A DNA stretch of 64,000 nucleotides from Sulfitobacter sp. S223 (GCF_025143825.1 NZ_CP083560.1:2666001-2730000), one strand, 5' to 3'; shown: positions 52,175 to 61,379, counted from the stretch's first letter. Notes: generated from the letters alone by a model not told the origin. Numbers and translations: made by a program.

Positions 52175-52504
52175 TCAGGGCTCAACAGCGCCGTCAATCG
52201 TCACAGGCGCACCGTGGGGCGTTGTCAAATAGGCCCGCTCCCACGCTGCGCGTACGTCTTCAACAGCATCAGGATCGGCAAGCGCGATATCTTCAAGAAA
52301 CGCCTCCAGCGTTACCAACCACGCCGTGAAATAGTCATCCCCGCCATTCAGATCGCGCGACAATCCATGTTCGGCCAGCGTCGCACCAAACCGCGTGGCC
52401 CAGTCAGGCCAGTCGAACGTTCCTGTCTCGTTCAGATGTACCGTGAGCGCAAATAGCTGCGCGTGCCAAGGTGCCTCGAACACAGGCTCGGGCGCGCTGC
52501 TCAT
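52175..52504 (-). CDS. Nitrile hydratase accessory protein
   Basis: A 109-residue protein matching the small accessory/activator family found after nthAB: EPVFEAPWHAQLFALTVHLNETGTFDWPDW, then GGDDYFTAWLVTLEAFL and the PHGAPVTI end. Such proteins are related to the N-terminal part of the beta subunit and help insert the metal ion and oxidise the alpha-subunit cysteines. The ATG at 52504 overlaps the nthB stop (ATGA), so it is translationally coupled. It is the third gene of the nth operon. Confidence 0.88.
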   Translation of the reverse strand: MSSAPEPVFEAPWHAQLFALTVHLNETGTFDWPDWATRFGATLAEHGLSRDLNGGDDYFTAWLVTLEAFLEDIALADPDAVEDVRAAWERAYLTTPHGAPVTIDGAVEP

Positions 52505-53175
52505 GCGGGCGCCAGATAGCTTTGCCACAGGTCCAGCACCACTTCATCGCGCGGATGCTCAGGGTGCTGCCACAACTCGGCTGCGGGAAAAACCACGGCG
52601 TACAGTGGCTCGGGCGCCTCTCCCAATCCGTGCGCATTGCTGTCTGGCAAAACATGCGTGCCGTGATACATCAGGACGCGCCCCCGTGCGCCCGCAGCAT
52701 ACGAAGGTAGTCGCGTATGCCCCCCGTTCACCAAGATATTCTCAGCGATCCGGCGCGTGATTACCGAGTCCCCGACCGCGAAATTCGGCGGAACAGCGCT
52801 GTCGCGGTCGGCAGGCCCGCCGCGCGCCAACACGCCAGCCACCTGATCCGCTGTCAGCTTTTTTACGGCCAGATCACTAATTTCCCCGTCAGTTTTTCCA
52901 GCAAGATCGTCAGGTGTCAGCACACCGGTATCCACCAACAAAGCGGCCAGACCACCCATCCATTTCTCGTAATAACTGAAGGCAATATAATCCTTTGGAG
53001 CAAGGCATTCCCGCGCGTGACGTGACACATCAATATTCCATTTGCCAAGCGATCCCGCAGCCAGCGTCAATGCCAGCGCGCGCGGATGCCAGTCAGCGTG
53101 GAAAATAACGCCTTCCGCTTCGGGAATCACGGCGCCATCACCGAACCGCCCGCCCATATCATGAACGCGGCTCAT
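52501..53175 (-). CDS. nthB: Nitrile hydratase subunit beta
   Basis: A 224-residue beta subunit: the N-terminal helical part ([57 protein letters not shown]) and the SH3-like C-terminal part ([44 protein letters not shown]). The heterodimer hydrates nitriles to amides in the cytoplasm. ATGA overlaps join it to nthA upstream and to the accessory gene downstream. The length is normal. Confidence 0.93.
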   Translation of the reverse strand: MSRVHDMGGRFGDGAVIPEAEGVIFHADWHPRALALTLAAGSLGKWNIDVSRHARECLAPKDYIAFSYYEKWMGGLAALLVDTGVLTPDDLAGKTDGEISDLAVKKLTADQVAGVLARGGPADRDSAVPPNFAVGDSVITRRIAENILVNGGHTRLPSYAAGARGRVLMYHGTHVLPDSNAHGLGEAPEPLYAVVFPAAELWQHPEHPRDEVVLDLWQSYLAPA

Positions 53176-53792
53176 GACGGGGGGCCCGCCACTGCAGTTC
53201 CGATCATGCTGTCACGCGACACAAGGTCCATCAACGCCTCTTCGCTCCAGCCGTCAGTGCCATCCGGTCTCATCGGTACAACAAGATAGCGCACCTCTGC
53301 CGTCGAATCCCACACACGCACTGCGGTGTCTTCTGGCAGGCTCAGGCCGAAATCAGCCAAAACGCGGCGCGGCTCACGCACCACACGGGCGCGGTAGGCG
53401 TCTGATTTATACCAGCCCGGCGGGATACCAAGCAATGGCCAAGGGTAGCAGCTACACAGGGTGCAAACGACAAGGTTATGTGTGTCCGGTGTGTTTTCGA
53501 CCACCACCATATGCTCCCCCTGACGGCCAAAGTACCCCAGATCAGACAGCGCAGCCGTCGCATCATCGCGCAGGGATTGGGCAAAATCAGGCTCGCGCCA
53601 AGCCTTTGCAACCACATGTGCACCGTTACGCGGGCCAATTTTGTTTTCATAGGTATCTATGATCTCATCAAGCGCGGCAGGGTCCACCAACCCCTTCCGT
53701 GTTAGGATCGTCTCCAGCGCCTTTACGCGCAAGGCGGGTTCAGGCGGCAAGAGGGCGTGCGGGTGATCGTGATCAGGGATATCATGGGGCAT
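53172..53792 (-). CDS. nthA: Nitrile hydratase subunit alpha, cobalt type
   Basis: A 206-residue alpha subunit with the metal site [20 protein letters not shown]: Cys110, Cys113 and Cys115 ligate the metal, and Thr111 (CTLC) is the mark of the cobalt form, since iron enzymes have Ser (CSLC). The first part ([35 protein letters not shown]) is typical. Two of the cysteines are expected to be oxidised to sulfinic and sulfenic acids. The start at 53792 gives a His-rich N-terminus ([13 protein letters not shown]); the ribosome site is weak. No amidase, aldoxime dehydratase or cobalt transporter gene is next to the operon. Confidence 0.92.
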   Translation of the reverse strand: MPHDIPDHDHPHALLPPEPALRVKALETILTRKGLVDPAALDEIIDTYENKIGPRNGAHVVAKAWREPDFAQSLRDDATAALSDLGYFGRQGEHMVVVENTPDTHNLVVCTLCSCYPWPLLGIPPGWYKSDAYRARVVREPRRVLADFGLSLPEDTAVRVWDSTAEVRYLVVPMRPDGTDGWSEEALMDLVSRDSMIGTAVAGPPS

Positions 53793-53927
53793 AAACGGCA
53801 GATTGCCCCGCAACAATCGGCTTGTCTATGGCCTTGCGTGCACTTCCCCGTGCATCCTCCCTTGCCCCCATAGCCAAACTTGCCTAGATACCCCCAAACC
53901 GACCCAGAAAAGAGCAGTCTGCATCCC

Positions 53928-54287
53928 ATGGAAAATGTCGTCCTGATCATCCACCTTATCCTTGCGCTTGGCCTGATCGGCGTAGTGCTGCTGCAACGCT
54001 CTGAGGGCGGCGGCCTTGGCATTGGTGGGGGCGGGAGCAACTCCGGTCGTCCAGCGGCCACCCCGATGAGCAAGCTGACATGGCTTCTTGGTGCCGCTTT
54101 CGTGGTCACATCGATCTCGTTGACCATCCTTTCGGCACAAAAGTCGGCAGGTGTTTCCGTATTGGACCGTCTGACGGCATCGCCACCGGCGCTGAACCAG
54201 AACGATACCCCGACCGCACCGGATCTGGATAACCTGCTGCCACCGACCGAAGGTGACAATGCGCCGCTGGTTCCAACCGTCGACTAA
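53928..54287 (+). CDS. secG: Preprotein translocase subunit SecG
   Basis: A 119-residue SecG. Two membrane segments: MENVVLIIHLILALGLIGVVLLQRSEGGGLG, with the family motif LLQRSEGGGLG, and LTWLLGAAFVVTSISLTIL. The C-terminal tail is Pro/Asp-rich and variable. SecG assists the SecYEG channel. The ATG at 53928 is the start at which the family alignment begins. It lies 196 bases upstream of pyrG on the same strand, a common order in alphaproteobacteria. Confidence 0.93.
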   Translation: MENVVLIIHLILALGLIGVVLLQRSEGGGLGIGGGGSNSGRPAATPMSKLTWLLGAAFVVTSISLTILSAQKSAGVSVLDRLTASPPALNQNDTPTAPDLDNLLPPTEGDNAPLVPTVD

Positions 54288-54393
54288 TCGGCTAAACTCA
54301 ATACCTTGAGGCACTGCGACATTGCGCAACATCATGTTGCGGCCATCGCCTTGCCTTGCCCATCCGAATCCTGTTAGACTGAACTCCCGTGAT

Positions 54394-54416
54394 GGTGCGC
54401 TTTTTGCACCGCTTTT
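54394..54416 (+). terminator. Possible weak terminator after secG
   Basis: A 5-base-pair stem (GGTGC at 54394-54398 with GCACC at 54406-54410), loop GCTTTTT, then GCTTTT. It is short and lies over 100 bases past secG, so it could equally be part of the pyrG leader. Just after it, CAGACGCAA occurs twice in tandem at 54440-54458. Confidence 0.3.
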
Positions 54417-54482
54417 GGGTGCCTTTCCGACAGGCCCATCAGACGCAAATCAGACGCAAGACGCGCACGGGAGAGACTTCAC

Positions 54483-56129
54483 ATGGCACGCTATATTTTC
54501 ATCACCGGCGGTGTTGTATCCTCGCTTGGCAAGGGGCTAGCCTCTGCCGCTCTTGGTGCTTTGTTGCAGGCACGCGGATTCTCGGTCCGGCTGCGCAAAC
54601 TAGACCCTTACCTTAACGTCGACCCCGGCACGATGAGCCCCTTCGAACATGGTGAGGTTTTTGTGACGGATGACGGCGCAGAGACAGATCTGGATTTGGG
54701 GCACTACGAGCGCTTCACCGGCGTGTCGGCGCGCAAAACCGATTCCATCTCATCCGGTCGCGTCTATTCGACTGTGCTGGAGAAAGAGCGCCGCGGTGAT
54801 TATCTGGGCAAAACCATTCAAGTCATTCCGCATGTCACCAACGAGATCAAAGATTTTCTGCATGTAGGGGACGACGAGGTCGATTTCATGCTGTGTGAAA
54901 TCGGCGGCACCGTTGGCGACATCGAAGGCCTGCCTTTCTTTGAAGCCATCCGCCAATTCGCTCACGACAAGCCGCGCGGCCAGTGTATCTTTATGCACCT
55001 GACACTGCTGCCTTACCTTGCCGCTTCGGGCGAGTTGAAAACAAAACCCACACAACACTCGGTCAAAGAGCTGCAAAGCATCGGCATCGCGCCGGATATC
55101 CTTGTCTGCCGGTCCGAACATCCAATTCCCGAAAAAGAACGTGAGAAGATCGCGCTGTTCTGCAATGTGCGCAAAGATGCCGTTGTTGCGGCTTATGATC
55201 TGAAATCAATCTATGAGGCGCCACTGGCTTATCACGCCCAAGGGCTTGATCAGGCGGTGCTCGATGCCTTCGACATCTCCCCTGCCCCACGCCCCGATCT
55301 GTCTGTCTGGCATGATGTTTATGATCGCATCCACAATCCTGAAGGCGAAGTGAAAGTCGCGATTGTCGGGAAATACACGCAGCTGGAAGACGCCTATAAA
55401 TCCATCGCCGAGGCATTGACCCATGGCGGCATGGCGAACCGTGTGCGCGTCAAGATCGAGTGGGTGGATGCAGAGCTGTTTGAAAAATCAGACGATGCTG
55501 CGTCGCATCTTGCCGGTTTCCACGCGATCCTTGTGCCCGGCGGCTTTGGCGAACGCGGGACCGAAGGCAAAATCAAAGCAGCCCAATATGCGCGTGAAAA
55601 CAAAGTGCCTTATTTGGGCATTTGTCTGGGCATGCAAATGGCCGTGATCGAGGCCGCGCGCAACGTGGCCGGTCTGTCCACTGCCGGTTCAGAAGAATTT
55701 GATCACGAAGCCGGTAAAAAGCGTTTTGAACCAGTGGTCTACCACCTCAAAGAATGGGTACAGGGTAACCACAAGGTGGAGCGCAAAGTCGGCGACGACA
55801 AAGGCGGCACCATGCGTCTGGGCGCCTATGACGCCACGCTTAAAGACGGCTCCCGCGTTGCGGAAGTCTATGGCACCACGTCAATTGATGAGCGCCACCG
55901 CCACCGCTACGAGGTCGATATAGCATACCGCGACCAGCTGGAAAAAGCCGGTCTTACCTTTTCGGGCATGTCACCGGATGGCAAGTTGCCCGAGATTGTT
56001 GAATGGTCGGATCACCCGTGGTTCATCGGCGTGCAGTTCCACCCCGAGCTGAAGTCGAAACCATTCAAGCCGCATCCGCTGTTCAAAGGCTTTATCAAAG
56101 CGGCCAAGGAAATGTCGCGGCTGGTTTAA
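54483..56129 (+). CDS. pyrG: CTP synthase
   Basis: A 548-residue CTP synthase (UTP + glutamine + ATP to CTP). The amidoligase domain begins [20 protein letters not shown], with [30 protein letters not shown] and [18 protein letters not shown]. The glutamine amidotransferase half has [14 protein letters not shown], the nucleophile in [18 protein letters not shown] (Cys), and the His/Glu pair in [12 protein letters not shown]. The length is standard. GGGAGA stands 8 bases before the ATG. Its last codons form one arm of a hairpin (56115-56140). Confidence 0.97.
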   Translation: MARYIFITGGVVSSLGKGLASAALGALLQARGFSVRLRKLDPYLNVDPGTMSPFEHGEVFVTDDGAETDLDLGHYERFTGVSARKTDSISSGRVYSTVLEKERRGDYLGKTIQVIPHVTNEIKDFLHVGDDEVDFMLCEIGGTVGDIEGLPFFEAIRQFAHDKPRGQCIFMHLTLLPYLAASGELKTKPTQHSVKELQSIGIAPDILVCRSEHPIPEKEREKIALFCNVRKDAVVAAYDLKSIYEAPLAYHAQGLDQAVLDAFDISPAPRPDLSVWHDVYDRIHNPEGEVKVAIVGKYTQLEDAYKSIAEALTHGGMANRVRVKIEWVDAELFEKSDDAASHLAGFHAILVPGGFGERGTEGKIKAAQYARENKVPYLGICLGMQMAVIEAARNVAGLSTAGSEEFDHEAGKKRFEPVVYHLKEWVQGNHKVERKVGDDKGGTMRLGAYDATLKDGSRVAEVYGTTSIDERHRHRYEVDIAYRDQLEKAGLTFSGMSPDGKLPEIVEWSDHPWFIGVQFHPELKSKPFKPHPLFKGFIKAAKEMSRLV

Positions 56130-56140
56130 CCCAGCCGCGA
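56115..56140. terminator. Hairpin across the pyrG stop codon
   Basis: A perfect 10-base-pair stem (TCGCGGCTGG at 56115-56124 with CCAGCCGCGA at 56131-56140); the loop TTTAAC contains the stop codon. A second perfect palindrome, CGCGATATCGCG, follows at 56136-56147. No T run follows on either strand, so this is not a classical terminator. It may slow or end transcription between the convergent pyrG and pit genes. Confidence 0.45.
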
Positions 56141-56158
56141 TATCGCGTCAGCGGTGGG

Positions 56159-57643
56159 TTATCCCACCGCAAGGTTGATCAGAACAAAGATCAAAGCCGA
56201 CAGCGCCGCAGCAGCAGGCACTGTAATCACCCAAGCCGCCAAAATCGTCATGAAGTGGGAGCGCCGCACCAGCTTGCGGCGGCGCCGCTCTTCCGGTGCG
56301 AAGATAGCTCTGTCAGGCATCGACAGACGCTGATTTCGAATCCGGCGCTCTGCGTCCCATTCACGAAAAAATCCAACACCGAATACACCGCCAACGGCGA
56401 TGTGGGTCGAACTGACAGGCAGGCCAAGCCAGCTGGCGACAATCACCGTCAGAGCGGCTGAAAGCGCTACGCAGTATGCGCGCATCGGGTTCAACTTGGT
56501 GATTTGCCCCCCAACCATGCGGATCAATTTGGGCCCGAACAGGAACAAGCCGAACGAGATACCAAACGCACCGATCACCATGACCCAGAACGGAATGCTG
56601 ACTGCCTCGGTAAAGCTGGAGGACTGCGATGCCTGCACAATTGCAGCAAGTGGTGCCACGGCATTTGCCACATCGTTGGCCCCGTGCGCAAAGCTTAGCA
56701 AAGCGGCAGAGACGACCAACGGGATACCGAACAGCATCTTGAGCGACTTATTACGGTTCTCCAGACCTTCGGATTGTTTGCGGATCACAGGGATCATCGC
56801 AACCCAGACAAGGACACCTGAAGCGGCGCCAATGATCAAAGCCGTCGACATGTCGATCTTGATCAGCTGTTTCAGCCCCTTGAGCGACAGATAAGCCGCG
56901 AAGGCACCTGCCATGATCCCCACCAGAATCGGCACCCACGTACGAGCCGCAGCAATCTTGTCTTCGCGGTAAATGATGCGCGACTTGATCAGCCACAAGA
57001 ACATTGCCGCGATCAAACCACCCAGCATCGGCGAGATCACCCAGCTGGCAGCAATGCCTGCCATTGTTGGCCAATTTACCGCCGAAAATCCTGCCGCAGC
57101 AATGCCCGCGCCCATCACGCCGCCAACCACCGAATGGGTAGTAGAGACCGGCGCCCCCACCCATGTGGCAAGGTTTACCCAAAGAGCCGCGGACAGCAGG
57201 GCAGCCATCATCGCCCAGATAAACACAGACGCGGTGCCCATGCTTTGCGGTTCGATGATCCCTTTCGCGATGGTCGAAACCACGTCCCCGCCCGCGATCA
57301 GCGCGCCAGCACTCTCGAATACGACGGCAATCGCGATGGCCCCGCCCATGGAAAGCGCATTCGCACCCACCGCCGGACCCATGTTATTGGCCACATCATT
57401 GGCCCCGATATTCAAAGCCATGTATGCGCCTAGACAGGCCGCAATCACTACGATCATCAGATTGCTGGTTTGACCGAAGAACAGCATCGCACTGAGCCCT
57501 GCGATCAGGATGAAAACCAGCGCGATGCCGGGTCCCACCATTGGCCGCGAGACATAGCTCGTTGCCAGTTCAATATTGGAATAGCGTGCTAGATCACGAT
57601 CCAGCGTTTCAAGATGGCGTGGATCGCCTTGTTGTTGTGACAT
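56159..57643 (-). CDS. Low-affinity inorganic phosphate transporter (Pit family)
   Basis: A 494-residue membrane protein with about eleven hydrophobic segments and the duplicated PiT signatures: GANDVANNMGPAVGANALS in the first half and SFAHGANDVANAVAPLAAI in the second, plus VNLATWVGAPVSTTHSVVGG and VIVASWLGLPVSSTHIAVGGVFGVG. It takes up phosphate, usually as a metal-phosphate complex, driven by protons. The N-terminal 50 residues before the first segment are longer than in E. coli PitA. No PhoU-like gene is adjacent. It converges with pyrG. Confidence 0.93.
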   Translation of the reverse strand: MSQQQGDPRHLETLDRDLARYSNIELATSYVSRPMVGPGIALVFILIAGLSAMLFFGQTSNLMIVVIAACLGAYMALNIGANDVANNMGPAVGANALSMGGAIAIAVVFESAGALIAGGDVVSTIAKGIIEPQSMGTASVFIWAMMAALLSAALWVNLATWVGAPVSTTHSVVGGVMGAGIAAAGFSAVNWPTMAGIAASWVISPMLGGLIAAMFLWLIKSRIIYREDKIAAARTWVPILVGIMAGAFAAYLSLKGLKQLIKIDMSTALIIGAASGVLVWVAMIPVIRKQSEGLENRNKSLKMLFGIPLVVSAALLSFAHGANDVANAVAPLAAIVQASQSSSFTEAVSIPFWVMVIGAFGISFGLFLFGPKLIRMVGGQITKLNPMRAYCVALSAALTVIVASWLGLPVSSTHIAVGGVFGVGFFREWDAERRIRNQRLSMPDRAIFAPEERRRRKLVRRSHFMTILAAWVITVPAAAALSALIFVLINLAVG

Positions 57644-57713
57644 GTTTGATGGCCCCCGATTGATCAGCGGTCATACTGTCCAATCGGACCAAAAATCAAC
57701 AAAACAATCAGGA

Positions 57714-58187
57714 TCAGGCGGATTTAACTATCCGGTTGCGGAAAATTGACTGGAGTTCCGGCTCATCCACCATCTTTGATGCCGCCTCTGCGCTGACCCA
57801 TTTCCGCGTCCGTTCATGCGCTTCGGGGAATTCTTTGGCCAAATCCTGTACTGCAACAGAATACACCAAGGTCTCCACAGGAATTTCCAGACCAGATGGC
57901 TGTCGTTTTGCATAGCTATAGTGACCGATCGGGGTGCTGGATGCGCGGCTGTGACGTACGCCTGCCTCTTCCCATGCCTCCTGCAAAGCAGTCTCATTCG
58001 ATTTGAGGCCCCGAATTGGCCAGCCTTTCGGGATAATCCAACGACCGGTATCGCGGCTGGTTACCAGCAGATATTCGGTTTCGGCCCCTTCACCACGATG
58101 ACAAAGGGCTGCGACCTGAAGTTTCTTTGGACGCTGCAATAACGGGCCTGGAAACACGTTCCAAACCCTACGAAGGGAGACATTCAT
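57714..58187 (-). CDS. NUDIX hydrolase (diphosphoinositol-polyphosphate phosphohydrolase-like)
   Basis: A 157-residue NUDIX protein. The box reads GRWIIPKGWPIRGLKSNETALQEAWEEAGV within one helix-loop-helix; the core EE of the metal site (AWEEAGV) is present, while the usual first Glu and the Arg of RE are Leu and Gln. That variant (PKGWP-x-x-G) is usual in the alphaproteobacterial branch, so I still call it an active hydrolase of nucleoside or inositol diphosphates. The substrate is unknown. The start is taken at 58187 (MNVSLRRVWN). It is divergent from rlmJ. Confidence 0.85.
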   Translation of the reverse strand: MNVSLRRVWNVFPGPLLQRPKKLQVAALCHRGEGAETEYLLVTSRDTGRWIIPKGWPIRGLKSNETALQEAWEEAGVRHSRASSTPIGHYSYAKRQPSGLEIPVETLVYSVAVQDLAKEFPEAHERTRKWVSAEAASKMVDEPELQSIFRNRIVKSA

Positions 58188-58372
58188 GCGGTAGACCACT
58201 CAATCTTTTTTTCTTATTTGGGTAACTTTACCATATGACTAAAGAAAGTTCAAATTCCCTTAACCTGGTGACAGCGGCAAACGGCGCTGATGCGCGGTGG
58301 ATGGGGTGCAGAGCAAAGGTTGAGGCTGGTTTTTGACATTGCATGCGCGCGCCCTTCGGATACACCCCTGAC

Positions 58373-59152
58373 ATGCTCAGTTATCAACACATATATCACG
58401 CCGGAAACCTTGCAGATGTGCACAAGCACAGCCTGTTGTCCTGGATGCTTGCCTATCTCACGCGCAAGGATAAACCGCTGACGTATCTGGAAACGCACGC
58501 TGGTCGGGCGCTTTATGATCTGGGTGCGGAAGAGGCGCTCAAGACCGGAGAGGCTGCGGCGGGCATCGCCCAAGTGCGCGGCTGGTTCGGCGCGGATCAC
58601 CCCTATGCCCAAGTGCTTGACCGGGTCGTGGCCGAAGATGGGCCAAACGCCTATCCCGGCTCTCCTTTGATTGCCGCCCATCTGCTTAGGCCCACTGATC
58701 AAATCCATCTGGCAGAATTACATCCGCGCGAACATGCCGCCCTTGAGCTGGCCATGTCCCCCACCGGCGCCAAAATTCATTTGCGTGACGGGTTTGAAAC
58801 GGCCTTTGCTCTTTGCCCGCCCACGCCGCGCCGTGGCATGCTGCTGATTGATCCCAGCTACGAAATAAAGACTGACTACACAGATATCTTCCGCCACATC
58901 GCCAAACTACACCGCGCATGGAATGTCGGCATCATTGCGCTGTGGTATCCGATTCTGACCAACCGCGTGCATGAACCCATGCTGGAAGCCCTAAGCGCCC
59001 AGCACACAGAAGCGCTGCGCCACGAGGTCCGCTTTGCACCTGCGCGGCCCGGGCACGGTATGGTAGGTTCCGGAATGTTTGTGCTAAACCCGCCTTACGG
59101 ACTGGCAGAAGAGGCAAAAAGCTTGTCTGCCCGCTATGCCAAGCTGCGGTGA
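58373..59152 (+). CDS. rlmJ: 23S rRNA (adenine2030-N6)-methyltransferase RlmJ
   Basis: A 259-residue protein of the RlmJ family, which methylates A2030 of 23S rRNA with SAM. It begins MLSYQHIYHAGNLADVHKHS, has THAGRALYDL, YPGSPLIAAHLLRPTDQIHLAELHP and the catalytic D-P-x-Y motif as MLLIDPSYEIKTDYTDI (Ser in place of the second Pro), then GIIALWYPI. The length is close to the E. coli enzyme (280). The ATG at 58373 matches the family start. It is followed after 30 bases by the DUF1330 gene. Confidence 0.92.
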   Translation: MLSYQHIYHAGNLADVHKHSLLSWMLAYLTRKDKPLTYLETHAGRALYDLGAEEALKTGEAAAGIAQVRGWFGADHPYAQVLDRVVAEDGPNAYPGSPLIAAHLLRPTDQIHLAELHPREHAALELAMSPTGAKIHLRDGFETAFALCPPTPRRGMLLIDPSYEIKTDYTDIFRHIAKLHRAWNVGIIALWYPILTNRVHEPMLEALSAQHTEALRHEVRFAPARPGHGMVGSGMFVLNPPYGLAEEAKSLSARYAKLR

Positions 59153-59182
59153 AACGATAAATCTGAACGGGAGAAACGGATA

Positions 59183-59479
59183 ATGTCGAAAAAGGGATAC
59201 TGGATCGGGAACATGGATGTTCGTGACGCGGCAATCTATGAAAAGTACCGCGCAGCCAATGCAAAGCCCTTTGCTGACTATGGCGCAAAATTTCTGGTGC
59301 GCGGCGGCACCCAACAAGTGCGCGAAGGCAACGCAAACTCGCGCACTGTCGTGATCGAATTTCCCAGCTATGCCGATGCAGTCGCCTGCTATGAAAGCCC
59401 CGGATACCAGAACGCCAAAGACATTCGTATGGCCGTGGCGGACGGCAGCCTGATCATCATCGAGGGTTATGACGGCTGA
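59183..59479 (+). CDS. DUF1330 family protein
   Basis: A 98-residue protein of the DUF1330 dimeric alpha/beta-barrel family: GYWIGNMDVRDAAIYEKYRA, FGAKFLVRGG-like AKFLVRGGTQQVREG, VVIEFPSYADAVACYESPGY and a terminal IIIEGYDG. The family is common and has no established reaction. GGGAGAA lies 9 bases before the ATG. It starts 30 bases after rlmJ, so the two are probably co-transcribed. Confidence 0.9.
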   Translation: MSKKGYWIGNMDVRDAAIYEKYRAANAKPFADYGAKFLVRGGTQQVREGNANSRTVVIEFPSYADAVACYESPGYQNAKDIRMAVADGSLIIIEGYDG

Positions 59480-59559
59480 AAACAAAATGCGGCACGGAGA
59501 TTTCCAGAAGCCGCAATATTAGGTTTGGCAAACAGCGTTATCTCGGATAACGAAAGCCT

Positions 59560-60000
59560 ATGTTAGAACGTCTTTTTCCGCGCCGCGCGCCCTCGCCCCG
59601 TCCCTTGCCACAACCAAATGCCCAGCTGGCGCTTGGAGCACTTCTGGTGCGGGTCGCGTTGGCCAACCGCCAGTACCTCGCTTCCGAGGTGGCGCAAATT
59701 GACCGCATCCTTGCGGCGACCTTCAAGCTGAAGCCGCTGGAAGCTGCAAAACTAAGGGCCGAATGCGAAGCGCTGGAGCGTCACGCCCGCGGCACGCCGG
59801 AGTTCGCCAAAATCCTGCGCGATGAAGTGGCATACGCAGACCGGAAGGCATTGGGAGACGCGATGTGGCTGGTTGCCATGGCAGACGGTCGCCGTGACGA
59901 GGATGAAGAGCTGCAACTGTTGGCGATTGAGACTGCTCTTGGCCTTACCGACAAAGATATTGAGAGCGCGCGAAAAAACGCGCTTGGCGATTTGTATTAG
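59560..60000 (+). CDS. TerB-like protein, tandem copy 1
   Basis: A 146-residue all-helical protein of the TerB (tellurite resistance) fold: QLALGALLVRVALANRQYLASEVAQIDRIL in the first half and DEVAYADRKALGDAMWLVAMADGRRDEDEE in the second, which is the acidic metal-binding repeat. It is about one third identical, by eye, to the next gene, sharing LALxALLVRVA, DRLA/DRKAL and VxxADGxRxxxEE. No other ter genes are near, so a role in tellurite resistance is not implied. The ribosome site is weak. Confidence 0.82.
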   Translation: MLERLFPRRAPSPRPLPQPNAQLALGALLVRVALANRQYLASEVAQIDRILAATFKLKPLEAAKLRAECEALERHARGTPEFAKILRDEVAYADRKALGDAMWLVAMADGRRDEDEELQLLAIETALGLTDKDIESARKNALGDLY

Positions 60001-60026
60001 CAGCAGTCCGACCTAAATAACCCCAT

Positions 60027-60461
60027 ATGTTTGCAGATTTTCTCAGAAGGCTGACAGATCCAGCCCCCGCCCAATTGCCTGACACCGATGCGCGTCTGGC
60101 ACTGACAGCTTTGCTGGTGCGCGTTGCCCGCTCTGATAATGACTATAGCGGCGCGGAAAGATCGCGCATTCAAGGAATTATCAGTGACCGCTATGGCTTG
60201 GATGACGGCGCCCGCGATGCGCTGCTGGAGGATGCCGAAACCCTTGAGGCCGAGGCCCCCGATACTGTTCGCTTCACACGCTCTATCAAAGAAGCCGTTG
60301 CATATGATGATCGTCTTGCCGTGGTCGAGGCGCTTTGGAAGGTCGTGCTGGCCGATGGGGAGCGCGCCAAGGAAGAAGATGCGCTGCTCCGGCTGGTCGT
60401 AAACCTTTTGGGCATCACCGATATGGACAGCGCACAGGCCCGCAAACGCGTGGCCGGCTGA
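60027..60461 (+). CDS. TerB-like protein, tandem copy 2
   Basis: A 144-residue TerB-fold protein beginning 26 bases after copy 1 on the same strand. Matching blocks are ARLALTALLVRVARSDNDYSGAERSRIQ and EAVAYDDRLAVVEALWKVVLADGERAKEED. Both copies keep the Asp/Glu residues at the ends of the helices that bind metal in TerB. The pair looks like an old tandem duplication, and the products may form a heterodimer; that is inference. No strong ribosome site was seen before the ATG, so coupling to copy 1 is likely. Confidence 0.82.
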   Translation: MFADFLRRLTDPAPAQLPDTDARLALTALLVRVARSDNDYSGAERSRIQGIISDRYGLDDGARDALLEDAETLEAEAPDTVRFTRSIKEAVAYDDRLAVVEALWKVVLADGERAKEEDALLRLVVNLLGITDMDSAQARKRVAG

Positions 60462-60571
60462 AAAATCAGGCTAACCTAACGATACGTCAACCCGACATTC
60501 ACCATTCCGCGTTGCATGTTTTGCGATTCTGACATCATATTCGCGATGCAACAAGGATAGATGGCCGACAC

Positions 60572-61348
60572 GTGACCACAGAATTACCCGTTATCGAGAT
60601 TCGAGACCTGCACAAAGCCTATGGCTCGTTGGAGGTCCTCAAAGGCGTGAGCATTGCTGCCCCCAAGGGGCATGTGATCTCCCTGATCGGGTCTTCCGGC
60701 TCGGGCAAATCGACACTGCTGCGTTGCTGTAATTTGCTCGAAGACAGCCAGCAAGGTGACGTGCTGTTCAAAGGAGAGCCGGTCAGCTGGCGCGGTACAG
60801 GCCACAGCCGCCGCCCCGCCGACCCCAAACAGGTTCTGCGCATCCGGACGAACCTCAGCATGGTGTTCCAGCAGTTTAACCTTTGGGCGCATATGACCAT
60901 CCTGCAAAACGTCATGGAAGCCCCGCTTACAGTGCTTGGGCGCGACCGCGCAGAAGTTGAAACCGCCGCCCGCGCCTATCTGGACAAGGTCGGTATCGGC
61001 GACAAATGCGATGTCTACCCTGCTCAGCTGTCAGGTGGCCAACAACAGCGCGCCGCCATCGCGCGGGCCCTGTGTATGGAACCGGAAGCCTTGCTGTTTG
61101 ACGAACCCACCTCGGCGCTTGACCCCGAGCTGGAGCAGGAAGTTGTCAAGGTGATCAAGGACCTTGCCGCCGAAGGCCGCACCATGATGATCGTGACACA
61201 TGATATGAAACTGGCCGCTGATGTGTCCGACACAGTTGTGTTCCTGCATCAAGGCCTGATCGAAGAACAAGGGAGCCCCGAGACGCTGTTCGGCGCACCC
61301 AAATCAGAGCGACTGCGCGGGTTCCTTTCGGCAACCCACGCCGCATAA
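60572..61348 (+). CDS. Polar amino-acid ABC transporter, ATP-binding protein
   Basis: A 258-residue ATPase of the HisP/GlnQ group: Walker A GSSGSGKSTLLRCCNLLE, Q-loop VFQQFNLWAHMT, signature LSGGQQQRAAIARAL, Walker B ALLFDEPTSALDPEL and switch His in VTHDM. It powers uptake of a polar amino acid with the next genes. The start is the GTG at 60572. The only good ribosome site (AAGGA) is 14 bases away and serves a four-codon ATG frame (60561-60575) that overlaps the GTG. First gene of the operon. Confidence 0.93.
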   Translation: MTTELPVIEIRDLHKAYGSLEVLKGVSIAAPKGHVISLIGSSGSGKSTLLRCCNLLEDSQQGDVLFKGEPVSWRGTGHSRRPADPKQVLRIRTNLSMVFQQFNLWAHMTILQNVMEAPLTVLGRDRAEVETAARAYLDKVGIGDKCDVYPAQLSGGQQQRAAIARALCMEPEALLFDEPTSALDPELEQEVVKVIKDLAAEGRTMMIVTHDMKLAADVSDTVVFLHQGLIEEQGSPETLFGAPKSERLRGFLSATHAA

Positions 61349-61379
61349 ACCGTAAACGGTATCACTTGGGAGAAACCAC

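Noticed and set aside
54440-54458. Tandem CAGACGCAA copies before pyrG as a regulatory repeat
   Set aside because: Only two copies of nine bases; too short to separate from chance.
57714-58187. NUDIX box lacking the usual first Glu and the Arg of RE, as a sign of inactivity
   Set aside because: The PKGWP-type variant is normal in alphaproteobacterial relatives as far as I recall, and the metal-binding EE is kept.
58373-59152. RlmJ with DPSY in place of DPPY as a damaged catalytic motif
   Set aside because: Ser at this place is allowed in D/N-P-P-Y type N6-adenine methyltransferases of this branch, and the rest of the protein is intact.
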